Of a stretch of DNA of 10,028 bases, positions 1 to 6,551 are shown piece after piece. Both the position numbers and the translations under genes were made by a program. This stretch comes from VMFP01 sp964630025. GTDB taxonomy: Bacteria > Patescibacteriota > Andersenbacteria > UBA10190 > CAIZMI01. The notes beneath the pieces are model-generated. The model was not told the DNA's origin. It ran no database searches and saw only the letters and a program-made list of their open reading frames with translations. Each line of letters opens with the position of its first letter. Position 1 is the stretch's first letter. The stretch lies in contig CAZVRG010000031.1 in assembly GCA_964630025.1 (NCBI GenBank), positions 1-10,028 on the forward strand, read 5' to 3'.

Positions 1-45
1 TCGCGCGCTTGGCGCACGTCATCCCGCACATCATAAACGGCAGGC

Positions 46-1293
46 CTAGCGCTCGTAGATCTGTGCGGCGGACGTGAAGCCCGATATCTGTTCAGCAGAC
101 TTCCCTGGAAACACTTCTACGCGCAGACGCCGCGGCGCGATAAGCTGTACAAGGATCGTACCCTGGAGTTGCGTCATGTTCACGCCGCGGACGTCCGCGG
201 CAAAGGCAGTACGGTTCCACGGCGTGCCCGTAGCGGTCTCATACGTATACATCACCAGTTCATATGCGACGGGACCGCTGTTCATGTCCACTGTTGCCGG
301 ATCCGGCGCATCGCCACGCACGCCAAACTGCTGCGCGCGTCCTTCCACGTCTCCGTGAGAAACGCGGATCTGCGTTGGATCAAACAGGTCGTACACGAGA
401 GAAAGGTGTCCGGACCAGTACCGCTGCGGATCGTTTCCCGCATAGCCGTTTGTGCCTTCGCGGAACCAATTCCCGACAAGTTTCCCGTCAATGTCATAAT
501 CGATTTTTCCGCCGCGCGGCTCTGCTGTCCGCGGTATGCGCGCAAGGAGCGCGCTTTGTACGGGCTCTTGAAATCGCGGAAACGGATCGACGGTATGAAT
601 TTTCCATGGTTCCCGCACGTAGTGCTCCGGAACGATGAATCCCGACAATGTTGTCGTAAGGTCAATCGCGGCAAAATCAAACGAACCGTCCACAGAACCG
701 ATCACGTCGCCTTCCGCGACAGGAATGCGCACGGGGTTTTCTCCCGGACGTGACAGATCGCCCGCGGCGCTCGCCACGCGCGGAGCAAGCTGATCAACAT
801 GGATGAAATAACTGTACATGTCACAGGAATGCTCGAAAATAATGCGGTAGTCATCCACCGGCTTGGTAGGCCGACGATCGCCGATGTACTGCGTCATGCG
901 CTGAATAGCCACGATAAACCCGCGTGCAGGGGCGTGCACGGGCACGAGCGTGTCCCGTTTCACCGGCGTGATGTATGTGTGATCGGAAGGTGTGACATGT
1001 GCATCTACCATCAAGCCCAACGGGGTAATCATTTCCAGGTCCTGAACATCAAGTGGCGATGCACCGAATGTCACCGGCCCCTGCCCCTCGCATCGTCCCT
1101 GACTCCATTGTCGGTTCAATGGATGTTCGCCATTGTCGCCATGAGACACGGTGTCAGCAGGGGAAGCATATTCCGGCACAGATGTCGGCATCTCGCGTGA
1201 ACGCATCCACAGTCCAAGCAGAATGAGCGCAACAAGAAATGGCACCCCCAGTGCTCCGATAAGAATGGTGATGCGTTCTGTGTGTTGTGTCAC
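46..1293 (-). CDS. Membrane-anchored protein with degenerate M23/LytM-like domain
   Basis: From the GTG at 1293 this is 415 residues. A hydrophobic segment at about 8-28 predicts an N-terminal membrane anchor with the rest outside. Residues about 91-211 read like an M23 (LytM) barrel: a His-x4-Asp element in AHVTPSDH (His99, Asp104), HAPARGFIVAI (the usual 'apadG' strand), a strand ending in FEHSC, FIHVDQL (His165, the usual 'YxHL' position) and EGDVIGSVDG. The last motif, which in active M23 enzymes is HxH, reads SFDFAAID, so the zinc site is incomplete and peptidase activity is doubtful. The C-terminal 200 residues look beta-rich and are not recognised. The reading frame extends upstream to a TTG at 1380, but GTG 1293 puts the anchor at the N-terminus and lies just behind an extended -10 box. 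A related protein is at 7830-8672. A binding or scaffolding role at the envelope is inference. Confidence 0.8.
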   Translation of the reverse strand: MTQHTERITILIGALGVPFLVALILLGLWMRSREMPTSVPEYASPADTVSHGDNGEHPLNRQWSQGRCEGQGPVTFGASPLDVQDLEMITPLGLMVDAHVTPSDHTYITPVKRDTLVPVHAPARGFIVAIQRMTQYIGDRRPTKPVDDYRIIFEHSCDMYSYFIHVDQLAPRVASAAGDLSRPGENPVRIPVAEGDVIGSVDGSFDFAAIDLTTTLSGFIVPEHYVREPWKIHTVDPFPRFQEPVQSALLARIPRTAEPRGGKIDYDIDGKLVGNWFREGTNGYAGNDPQRYWSGHLSLVYDLFDPTQIRVSHGDVEGRAQQFGVRGDAPDPATVDMNSGPVAYELVMYTYETATGTPWNRTAFAADVRGVNMTQLQGTILVQLIAPRRLRVEVFPGKSAEQISGFTSAAQIYER

Positions 1294-1300
1294 TCGTGTC

Positions 1301-1309
1301 AGTATATCA
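1301..1309 (-). promoter_or_regulatory. Extended -10 promoter, probably leaderless
   Basis: On the minus strand the sequence reads TGATATACT, an extended -10 (TG-N-TATACT), with no recognisable -35. The expected start of transcription falls at about 1294-1295, right at the GTG start codon at 1293. No Shine-Dalgarno sequence lies between them, so a leaderless mRNA is likely. Confidence 0.4.
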
Positions 1310-1473
1310 ATGGCCTGCGGACAACGCGAGCTGTGGAGATGCGCAGCCGACGCGCAGCCAATGTTATCAGACGCTGACAAGCGCTCGCGCTTGCTCTCTT
1401 CCCATATGCATGTCTCGCCGGTACGGTTGTGTCACGAGTGCAGAATATTTTCCACCATTCACACAGGGGGACG

Positions 1474-1665
1474 ATGACACATCCGTCGCAACGAGAACGC
1501 GTGAGCACGCCCACGCATGCGGACATGCGTTCCGCGCGCGTCGCGTGGCAGGCAGTGCTCTCCTACGATGCGGGGAGTTGGAACGAGGCGTGGCCCGCAC
1601 AAGAGTTGTTTCCTACCCTCTTGCGTGCCGCTCCACCGGCGCCCGACGACACGCCGCGTCCATAA
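1474..1665 (+). CDS. Small hypothetical protein
   Basis: This is a 63-residue ORF, divergent from the gene ending at 46 and convergent with the PurD-like gene. ATG at 1474 is preceded by a GGGGG stretch, though only three bases away, which is tight for a ribosome binding site. Third codon positions are about 70 percent G or C, which favours coding. The middle (RVAWQAVLSYDAGSWNEAWPAQELF) is rich in Trp and aromatic residues and could form an amphipathic helix. The last part is Pro/Ala-rich. I recognise no family and see no signal peptide or membrane segment. It is the only coding candidate in the 1294-1711 spacer, and a chance ORF remains possible. Confidence 0.4.
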   Translation: MTHPSQRERVSTPTHADMRSARVAWQAVLSYDAGSWNEAWPAQELFPTLLRAAPPAPDDTPRP

Positions 1666-1711
1666 GCGGAACGTCTTCTCGAAGAGAGAGCAGGGGCGCT
1701 GACGTGGTCCG

Positions 1712-2992
1712 TCAGTAGAGATACCCCCACATTTGGAGCTTATCGCTGTCTTGATTCCACCGTTCCCCGATATCCGTTCGATAGAACATATTCTGGAGCA
1801 TGATGTTATTAAGACGGTTCGTCATTTGTTGACGCGCTTCCTGAACCGTGAGTCCGGAGCCGGTGACCACGAGGGCATACCCGGTTTGTCCGGCGAGTCG
1901 CCAGTCTCCATCCACAAACTTCACATCCCCAAGGTGCACACCCTCGCCGTTCGAGCGCTTGAAAAGAATCGAGGAATCTCGATAAATGTCTGCCTCCGAC
2001 GGGTCATCGTACGGAAACGGGGGAACAGCGACGACTGCCCCGACTTGAAATCCCTTCTTTGTCTTGAGATCGAAGGGGTGCTTTTGGGCGAGGGCGCCGA
2101 GAAACGCTCCCCACGCACTCTGCACACCTTCGCCTTGAATAGCAATGGTTGGATAGCCGAACCGGCAGGTGAACTCCAACGGATAGACTCCACGCGCATT
2201 CGCAATACAGTTTATGTCCACATAGCCGGCGTAGCCGGATTTTTGAAGATCTTCTCGCATCTTCTCTAAGGTCAGACGGAAGAGCGTGTTCGGGGGCGAC
2301 CAGTACATCAGTGTTCCCATTTCTCCCGTGTATGGACCAATATCGCCGGGAAACAGCCGTTTGTGCTCGAAGTTCACGTTAATCGGCGTGACAAAGTCCA
2401 CACCGTTGAAGAACGCGCCCACGGCGACTTCGACGCCGGAGGCAAATTTCTGCAGTTGAAAGTATCGAATTTTCTTTGCCCATGCCTTCTTGTTATGCTC
2501 CAGAACCTCGACGAGATCCCGACCGTCTTCCTCCGTCCCGAGAAACAATAGTCCCTTCATGTCTGAAGGAGTATTTCCTGACGGCTTCCACACATACCGT
2601 CCAGGATGGGAGCGGAGGAACGCAAGTGCTGCGTCAAAGTTATCGAAATCCCAGTGCGGAAGCGTGAGCATGCCCACGCGATCCATTTCCGATTGTCCAA
2701 ACTCACGGTCTTCTTCGAGTCTGTCCGTGTATGTACTGCCTCCGACCACGAGTTTTCCACCCTTCCGAAGGTCATCGGCTGCTGCACCAAAACCAACATC
2801 GTCAAACACAATCACGTCGGCCCAGTCTGCATGCTTCTTCCAATCATCAACTTTTTCGAGGAAGCCGTCATAGACATCGTGATCACCCGGATTTTTGAAG
2901 TACATTTTTACGTCATGTCCCTCTTTTTGAATCTGCCACGCCAGATCGCCGCTCAAGCTTTCCCACCCGACAAAAAGAAATTTTTTCTTCAT
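1712..2992 (-). CDS. PurD-like ATP-grasp ligase (GAR synthetase family)
   Basis: The product has 426 residues, about the usual length of phosphoribosylamine-glycine ligase (PurD), which joins glycine to phosphoribosylamine using ATP in purine synthesis. An N-terminal nucleotide-fold region starts with KFLFVGWESLSGDLAW. The ATP-grasp part shows the A-loop region (DREFGQSEMDRVGM, about 95-108), a likely ATP lysine in YVWKPSG (Lys136), FASGVEVAVGAFFNG (about 183-197) and the family signature near the end, VYPLEFTCRFGYPT (about 269-282), where Glu273 should bind magnesium. The match is clear for the superfamily but the glycine-site residues cannot be confirmed, and no other purine gene is nearby, so the substrate may differ. 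ATG 2992 is chosen because the upstream TTG extension would overlap the promoter at 3010-3037. Only a weak GGA lies upstream of the ATG. I see no convincing terminator after it. Confidence 0.85.
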   Translation of the reverse strand: MKKKFLFVGWESLSGDLAWQIQKEGHDVKMYFKNPGDHDVYDGFLEKVDDWKKHADWADVIVFDDVGFGAAADDLRKGGKLVVGGSTYTDRLEEDREFGQSEMDRVGMLTLPHWDFDNFDAALAFLRSHPGRYVWKPSGNTPSDMKGLLFLGTEEDGRDLVEVLEHNKKAWAKKIRYFQLQKFASGVEVAVGAFFNGVDFVTPINVNFEHKRLFPGDIGPYTGEMGTLMYWSPPNTLFRLTLEKMREDLQKSGYAGYVDINCIANARGVYPLEFTCRFGYPTIAIQGEGVQSAWGAFLGALAQKHPFDLKTKKGFQVGAVVAVPPFPYDDPSEADIYRDSSILFKRSNGEGVHLGDVKFVDGDWRLAGQTGYALVVTGSGLTVQEARQQMTNRLNNIMLQNMFYRTDIGERWNQDSDKLQMWGYLY

Positions 2993-3009
2993 GTATCCAA
3001 CTTGCACGT

Positions 3010-3037
3010 ACCGTACAGCGCACGCACTGCCTGTCAA
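3010..3037 (-). promoter_or_regulatory. Promoter of the PurD-like gene
   Basis: On the minus strand a consensus -35, TTGACA (3032-3037), is followed after 16 bases by TACGGT (3010-3015), a weak -10 that matches at three of six positions including the key first, second and last bases. It lies between the terminator of the upstream gene and ATG 2992, giving a leader of roughly ten bases. Confidence 0.45.
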
Positions 3038-3040
3038 TAG

Positions 3041-3080
3041 AAAAAAGAAAAAGCCAGTTGGGAGATGCGCACAACTGGCT
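3041..3080 (-). terminator. Rho-independent terminator of the 3101-3793 gene
   Basis: A perfect 9-base inverted repeat, AGCCAGTTG at 3052-3060 and CAACTGGCT at 3072-3080, encloses an 11-base loop. On the minus strand it is followed by a T-rich tract (3051-3041, ten T and one C). It sits about 20 bases past the stop codon at 3101 and separates this gene from the PurD-like gene. Confidence 0.85.
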
Positions 3081-3100
3081 ACACTGTTCTTTGTACTGCA

Positions 3101-3793
3101 TCATCGCCACCGTGATGCGGATCCGCAAGAATCATCCTGCGCATCATTGAAACAGACGCTGAAGGTCGGGATTTCCCGCGCATCATCATCGCTGTTGGAT
3201 GGAATCGCGATAGAGAGACACGTTTCTGGATGACGCGGATGGACGGCGCCGGGCAAATCCATGTGCGCGCTGCACATATCCAGGTGTACGCGCGCAAGTC
3301 TGCGTGTGCGCCCACTTCCATCGTACGGCTCTTCGATGATACGGCGCCCATACTGCCGGCAGAGCAGCAGCCCGCCAAGACCGCACAGTCCGACTTCTCC
3401 CTCATCGAACAAGTCCCGGCATTCTTGCGGATTCCGCTCCCGGTAGCGCCCGCCATCTTGGCACCAGATCCATTGCACGCTGGTGCCGAGCTGGTCCGGC
3501 GTTGCATGATGCGCGTACCGATCAATTCCTTCGAATGCCGGCATGCCGAGGAGCGCACATGCGCGTGCGAGCGACGCGACACCATCGTGTATACACGGAC
3601 GCACATCCCAGAGAAGCACGCGGTTCAGGTGCGTTGGGCATGCGGCAGGCCGTTCGGGTATGGGAGGAATTGTCGCGAGGTAGGATTCGAAACTCGAAAA
3701 CCCCAACGTCTCTCCCCAACCCTGCTTCCAAAGCCATCGTGCCCTTCCCATTCGTATGCGTTCCCTCCGTTTCTTCGACCACCCGGCGAGCAT
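3101..3793 (-). CDS. Hypothetical cysteine-rich protein
   Basis: This 230-residue protein belongs to no family I recognise. Its N-terminus is basic and Trp-rich (KKRRERIRMGRARWLWKQGW). The body holds 11 cysteines, including WCQDGG, QECRDLF, EVGLCGLGGLLLCRQYG and HLDMCSAH. No signal peptide or membrane span is evident, so a cytoplasmic, perhaps metal-binding, protein is likely. It is supported as real by a near-perfect ribosome binding site, AAAGGAGG, five bases before ATG 3793, and by a strong terminator just after its stop. Only 19 bases separate its start from the N gap, so its promoter and any upstream partner lie in or beyond the gap. The WCQDGG...DEGEVGLCGLGGL region looks conserved and would be the best query for a homology search. 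Confidence 0.75.
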   Translation of the reverse strand: MLAGWSKKRRERIRMGRARWLWKQGWGETLGFSSFESYLATIPPIPERPAACPTHLNRVLLWDVRPCIHDGVASLARACALLGMPAFEGIDRYAHHATPDQLGTSVQWIWCQDGGRYRERNPQECRDLFDEGEVGLCGLGGLLLCRQYGRRIIEEPYDGSGRTRRLARVHLDMCSAHMDLPGAVHPRHPETCLSIAIPSNSDDDAREIPTFSVCFNDAQDDSCGSASRWR

Positions 3794-3798
3794 GCTCT

Positions 3799-3806
3799 CC
3801 TCCTTT
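3799..3806 (-). promoter_or_regulatory. Strong Shine-Dalgarno site
   Basis: On the minus strand AAAGGAGG lies five bases ahead of ATG 3793. It fixes that start and shows that this organism uses Shine-Dalgarno initiation for at least some genes. Confidence 0.8.
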
Positions 3807-3812
3807 CAGGTG

Positions 3813-3822
3813 NNNNNNNNNN
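3813..3822. other. Assembly gap (10 N)
   Basis: Ten unresolved bases most likely mark a scaffold join of unknown true length. Gene order across this point, including the change from minus-strand to plus-strand genes, rests on the scaffolding. The stretch 3823-4019 after it holds no convincing gene on either strand, only a short inverted repeat near 3972-3991. Confidence 0.95.
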
Positions 3823-3971
3823 ATGAGAGAACAGCAGTTCGAGCCTACTGCACGAGCGCGCCATCGAGCAAGTGCGTACCCCCGTCTCTGGTGTCGGGTG
3901 ACGCGCTATGCGCTTCGCGAACCTTCCGTGCCCTTTTCTATAAGAACAGAGTGGACATCACTCTCAAACGC

Positions 3972-3991
3972 CTGTAGAAATGGAGCTACAG
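3972..3991 (+). promoter_or_regulatory. Inverted repeat in the leader of the small zinc-like gene
   Basis: CTGTAG (3972-3977) and CTACAG (3986-3991) are separated by eight bases and lie 28 bases before the start at 4020. No T-run follows, so it is not a terminator. A TATAAG box at 3939-3944, without a clear -35, could place it in the leader. It may be an operator or leader hairpin, or chance. Confidence 0.25.
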
Positions 3992-4019
3992 AGACCGTTC
4001 GTTCCAGAGTGGAGAACAT

Positions 4020-4277
4020 ATGAAGGACACATGCGGCGTTATCTTGCCAAAGCACGATGCGTCCCTTTCGGACGATGAGGAGATTCACGAGTGTATCTTG
4101 CCCGAAGGCCACGCAGGCGATCATCTTATCGAGCACCCGCGACGAGGATATGTCGCATGGCATCCTGTGGAGGAACCTTGCCCGGAGTGTGCGGGGGCGG
4201 GTGTGCGATGCGAGTGTTTTGTGTGGTGCGCCATCCCGCCTTCCGAGGCAAAGGAGCTGTTGAAGAAACACCCCTGA
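4020..4277 (+). CDS. Small Cys/His-rich protein, putative zinc binder
   Basis: The product has 85 residues. Its first half reads CGVILPKHD, then ECILPEGHAGDHLI and later W47. This is the C...C-x-L-x-x-GH-x-G-x-H...W pattern of many short, poorly characterised bacterial and phage proteins and suggests one zinc site. The second half has CPECAGAGVRCECFVWC, five cysteines within 17 residues, which could form a second, ribbon-like site. There is no signal peptide, so it is presumably cytoplasmic. ATG 4020 has GGAG five bases upstream. A textbook terminator begins two bases after the stop codon, which strongly supports the frame and the end. Zinc binding is inferred from spacing alone, and the cellular role is unknown. 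Confidence 0.75.
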   Translation: MKDTCGVILPKHDASLSDDEEIHECILPEGHAGDHLIEHPRRGYVAWHPVEEPCPECAGAGVRCECFVWCAIPPSEAKELLKKHP

Positions 4278-4304
4278 AAACCTCACGCGCGCGTGAGGTT
4301 TTTT
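4277..4304 (+). terminator. Rho-independent terminator
   Basis: A perfect 22-base palindrome at 4279-4300 (arms AACCTCACGCG) is flanked by AAAA on the left and a six-T run (4299-4304) on the right. It directly follows the stop of the 85-residue gene. The flanking A and T runs mean it could also act weakly on the opposite strand. Confidence 0.9.
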
Positions 4305-4403
4305 CTTGCTCGCCAGGAGACCGCCGACACTGTATGGTGACGGCAACGGAACGGGGGGGCTCCTCGTTCCTGTGCTCCTTACACCCTGTATGGGGGATCT
4401 CGC

Positions 4404-4901
4404 ATGTTCTCTTGGATGTCTGGGCTGTTTGCAGCGCGCGTTACACACTTCGCGCCAGAGCCACCTGCGCCGTCAGTGCGCATCGACCAAGAACGTTCGC
4501 TCGTGCAGACGTTGGGGATGGCAGGTGTCGCCCATGGCGACGACGTGGACGTCGAACTCACGGGCGTTGGAGTAACAACCTCCGTTCCCGGCATTCCCAT
4601 GCTGTCATTCTGTCCGGCGCGCGCGCAGCTGCTCGCGGTGCATACAGCTGGCAGTGCGACCGAGCGCCTGCGTCCCATCCCGCCCGTGGTCACGCTCGAA
4701 ACGGCAGCGGCGAAGACCGTCGAAGATCTCCTGAAAGGAAAGCGCGGCTTCGCGCACCTTCAGGCACGCATCCTCACCAATGGCTCCATCCACATCAAAG
4801 AGTTACGATTGAACGGATTCGAGCCTGTGGATCTTCAGCTCGTCACGCGCGGCGACTCGTATGAACTGTACCGTCAGCAACAGCAACAAATCGTTGCATA
4901 A
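4404..4901 (+). CDS. Hypothetical protein
   Basis: This 165-residue product is not recognised. A short hydrophobic, Ala-rich start (MFSWMSGLFAARV) is followed by an acidic stretch (GMAGVAHGDDVDVELTGVGV, about 38-57), an Ala/Val-rich middle, and a C-terminal region (EDLLKGKRGFAHLQARILTNGSIHIKELRLNGFEPVDLQLV, about 106-146) that looks alpha/beta folded. It ends with a five-glutamine run. ATG 4404 has a GGGGG tract seven bases upstream. A hairpin at 4910-4938, eight bases after the stop, supports the frame. There is no clear signal peptide or anchor. It follows the 85-residue gene but is separated from it by a strong terminator, so it probably has its own promoter in 4305-4403, where I could not pick out a convincing pair of boxes. 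Confidence 0.65.
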   Translation: MFSWMSGLFAARVTHFAPEPPAPSVRIDQERSLVQTLGMAGVAHGDDVDVELTGVGVTTSVPGIPMLSFCPARAQLLAVHTAGSATERLRPIPPVVTLETAAAKTVEDLLKGKRGFAHLQARILTNGSIHIKELRLNGFEPVDLQLVTRGDSYELYRQQQQQIVA

Positions 4902-4909
4902 GATCTCTG

Positions 4910-4945
4910 CCAGCAGGTATCCACGGATCACCTGCTGGATTTCTT
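4910..4945 (+). terminator. Probable terminator hairpin
   Basis: CCAGCAGGT (4910-4918) pairs perfectly with ACCTGCTGG (4930-4938) around an 11-base loop, followed by a weak T-rich stretch (ATTTCTTCT). It starts eight bases after the stop at 4901 and faces the terminator of the convergent protease gene. Confidence 0.65.
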
Positions 4946-4953
4946 CTGCGCAG

Positions 4954-4985
4954 AAAAACCCCCGGTCGGCAGATACCTTCCGGGG
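4954..4985 (-). terminator. Terminator of the metalloprotease gene, hairpin repeat copy 1
   Basis: CCCCGG (4960-4965) and CCGGGG (4980-4985) form a GC stem around the interior TCGGCAGATACCTT. On the minus strand a five-T run (4958-4954) follows, and the element lies 24 bases past the protease stop. The same 26 bases, interior included, recur at 6033-6058. Confidence 0.8.
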
Positions 4986-5009
4986 CAGTGGTGGTTATGA
5001 GAGCGATCG

Positions 5010-5858
5010 TTAGTAGAGTTTGTTTGCGCCCGCGATATCGCCTGCGTTGAGATCACGCTTCTTCGTTTCTCCGACATCCGCGAAGCGGAACATCGTCTCG
5101 TCGGTGCATCCGTCCGATGGGTGATTCATGCCGATGCTGTGACCGATCTCGTGCTGAGCGATGTTTTCAAAATCCATCTTCCCTGCTTCTCCAGTCTGCG
5201 ACCAGGAGAAGTCCGCGTCGTCGTAGACCTGATCCCACTCAACAAGCGAACGGCCGGATGGCGGACCGCTGAAGATGCCCCACACAATCGTGACGGCGAT
5301 TGCGCCGGGCGTGCTCACACTGCCGAAGTAGACTTCGTTGAGGCCGTCCGGCGCGCTGGTGTCCGCAGAGAGCAGGTCGGACGTCACTGCACCATCGCCG
5401 AGAATGTTCACCCCACCATTCCCGAGGGCGCCATCTGCGGCATCTTCCCACTCTTCAATAGCCGCAGCCTCCGTCGAAAAGCTGGTTCCGCCATCAAGAC
5501 CAGCACCATTGGTTGTGTTCATCACCCATGGTTCAATTGCCTTCCACTTCGCTCCACTCGCCAGAAAGCTGTAGCATGTCGCCCCGCCACTGCCGCCCCC
5601 GCCGTGTTGTGGTTTGTGGCTATACTGCTTCTTATAGTGGATAATCGCGAGCCCTTCCACGGTGTTTCCTGTGACAGGGTCCACCGCCGTGCCAAGAGAA
5701 ATCACGGGAGCATTCTCTGCTGCTGGAGGCAGAACAAGCGTCCGTTCCACGCCCGGTGTTGAGAGCGTCGCTACCTGTTGGTCGGGTTGCGCCCAGACGC
5801 CGCCTGGACTAAGAAGGAATGCGGCTGCAACTACTCCGTGCGTGATCCGCTTGAACAT
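5010..5858 (-). CDS. Secreted matrixin-like zinc metalloprotease
   Basis: The product has 282 residues. An N-terminal signal peptide (about 1-23, basic start, hydrophobic AAAFLL core, AxA-like VWA end) predicts export. The catalytic signature of metzincins, HEIGHSIGMNH (236-246), gives three zinc-binding histidines and the catalytic Glu237. Met256 in DETMF is a candidate for the Met-turn, and the end, DLNAGDIAGANKLY, matches the final helix of the matrixin (M10) family. The region 96-230 would hold the rest of the catalytic domain. A Gly/Ser-rich linker (HGGGGSGG, about 85-92) joins it to the N-terminal part, which may act as a propeptide, although no clear cysteine switch is seen. It probably cleaves extracellular protein. 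ATG 5858 has no Shine-Dalgarno match. It is convergent with the 4404 gene and ends at a terminator hairpin. Confidence 0.88.
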   Translation of the reverse strand: MFKRITHGVVAAAFLLSPGGVWAQPDQQVATLSTPGVERTLVLPPAAENAPVISLGTAVDPVTGNTVEGLAIIHYKKQYSHKPQHGGGGSGGATCYSFLASGAKWKAIEPWVMNTTNGAGLDGGTSFSTEAAAIEEWEDAADGALGNGGVNILGDGAVTSDLLSADTSAPDGLNEVYFGSVSTPGAIAVTIVWGIFSGPPSGRSLVEWDQVYDDADFSWSQTGEAGKMDFENIAQHEIGHSIGMNHPSDGCTDETMFRFADVGETKKRDLNAGDIAGANKLY

Positions 5859-6030
5859 GGTTAATATGATGAAGGATTACTGCCTTCTAGGGTATACCTC
5901 CCACCCTGAAATAGGAAGGCGCATGCTCGGTAAACTGGTTGCCTGGTGCATAACCGAACTTCAAGGACTGTATAAAATTTCTTTTGTTTTCCTCCCAGCA
6001 TCAACGCGGGGTTGTTTGGAATACAAAGAT

Positions 6031-6060
6031 CCCCCCGGTCGGCAGATACCTTCCGGGGGG
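6031..6060. repeat. Hairpin repeat copy 2, downstream of the Dabb gene
   Basis: CCCCCCGG (6031-6038) and CCGGGGGG (6053-6060) form a perfect 8-base stem around TCGGCAGATACCTT, the same interior as copy 1 at 4960-4985. It lies 33 bases past the stop of the Dabb gene (minus strand). Neither side has a proper T-run, so termination would be weak, but its position relative to the gene matches copy 1. Confidence 0.75.
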
Positions 6061-6093
6061 AAAGTGTGACGGCGGACGAAAGAAACAAGCGCC

Positions 6094-6396
6094 TTATGTC
6101 TCCGAGTAGTCATAGTCGCCCACGCGCCAGTCGGCGACGTCTTTCAGAAAATTGGTGAATTCCCTGTGGGGTTGGGAGAGACGGAATCCCAGGAAGGCCC
6201 CCTCGCTCTCGAAGGTCGAATCCTCGATGACGAAACGTCCCTTGCGCGTATCCTTCGACTCCACGATCACCCACGTTCGCAGGCCGGCCACGCCCTGACC
6301 CAGGGCTTTCATCCTCCTGATGATCTCGTCACAGAGTGCTCCATCCTTCGGCACAATAAATACGATGTGTCGGAATACGCTCTTGTGAGCGTCCAT
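6094..6396 (-). CDS. Dabb (stress-responsive A/B barrel) domain protein
   Basis: From ATG 6396 this is 100 residues, the usual size of a single Dabb domain (dimeric ferredoxin-like fold). FRHIVFIVPKDG (8-19) matches the family's opening 'xRHIVLFKF' strand. GLRTWVIVES is the second strand, and PHREFTNFLKDVADWRVGDYDY (76-97) is the characteristic 'HP.H..F...l..........vDY' ending. Family members are small cytoplasmic proteins of varied, often unknown function, and the substrate or partner here cannot be told. The start is fixed by AAGGAG seven bases upstream and by a good promoter at 6453-6481, which lies inside any longer upstream reading frame. It is transcribed apart from the amidohydrolase gene. 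Confidence 0.78.
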   Translation of the reverse strand: MDAHKSVFRHIVFIVPKDGALCDEIIRRMKALGQGVAGLRTWVIVESKDTRKGRFVIEDSTFESEGAFLGFRLSQPHREFTNFLKDVADWRVGDYDYSET

Positions 6397-6452
6397 CGCC
6401 AATCTCCTTTTTGGGAAGAAAAACGAACAGCCAACAACAAAAGAGCGGAGGC

Positions 6453-6481
6453 AGTATGCGCCTTCTCCCCGCACGGGTCAA
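6453..6481 (-). promoter_or_regulatory. Promoter of the Dabb gene
   Basis: On the minus strand TTGACC (6476-6481) is followed after exactly 17 bases by CATACT (6453-6458), a good sigma-70-type pair. The expected leader is about 50 bases and carries the AAGGAG site. Just upstream lies the palindrome GGAACGTTCC (6495-6504), a possible regulator site. Confidence 0.6.
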
Positions 6482-6551
6482 GCATTGGTTCCCCGGAACG
6501 TTCCAAGACGTGCCGCGTGTTCGTCAGGATGCCGCGCGTTCCTTGAGAGAA

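Noticed and set aside
1..34. Possible start of a further minus-strand gene (ATG at 34)
   Set aside because: Only 11 codons are visible, with no ribosome binding site, so it cannot be supported.
169..753. 194-residue plus-strand ORF
   Set aside because: It lies opposite the anchored pseudo-M23 gene, whose protein has a clear anchor and domain pattern. The plus-strand product is Arg/His/Cys-rich low-quality sequence typical of an antisense frame.
1699..1715. Hairpin CTGACG/CGTCAG at the end of the PurD-like gene
   Set aside because: It overlaps the stop codon and lacks a T-run on the minus strand, so it is not a convincing terminator.
3230..3826. Plus-strand ORF running into the N gap
   Set aside because: It is antisense to the cysteine-rich gene, which has a strong ribosome binding site and terminator. 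No start signal or recognisable protein is seen.
3906..4448. 180-residue minus-strand ORF
   Set aside because: It crosses the 85-residue plus gene and reads straight through its strong palindromic terminator. The translation is basic and without pattern.
4091..4864. 257-residue plus-strand ORF
   Set aside because: It runs across the terminator at 4279-4300 and overlaps two better supported genes in other frames. Its product is Arg-rich and patternless.
5861..6088. 75-residue minus-strand ORF before the metalloprotease
   Set aside because: It starts inside the stretch after the hairpin repeat without a ribosome binding site, and its sequence shows no domain. The 5859-6093 spacer otherwise holds only the hairpin repeat and no convincing promoter pair.
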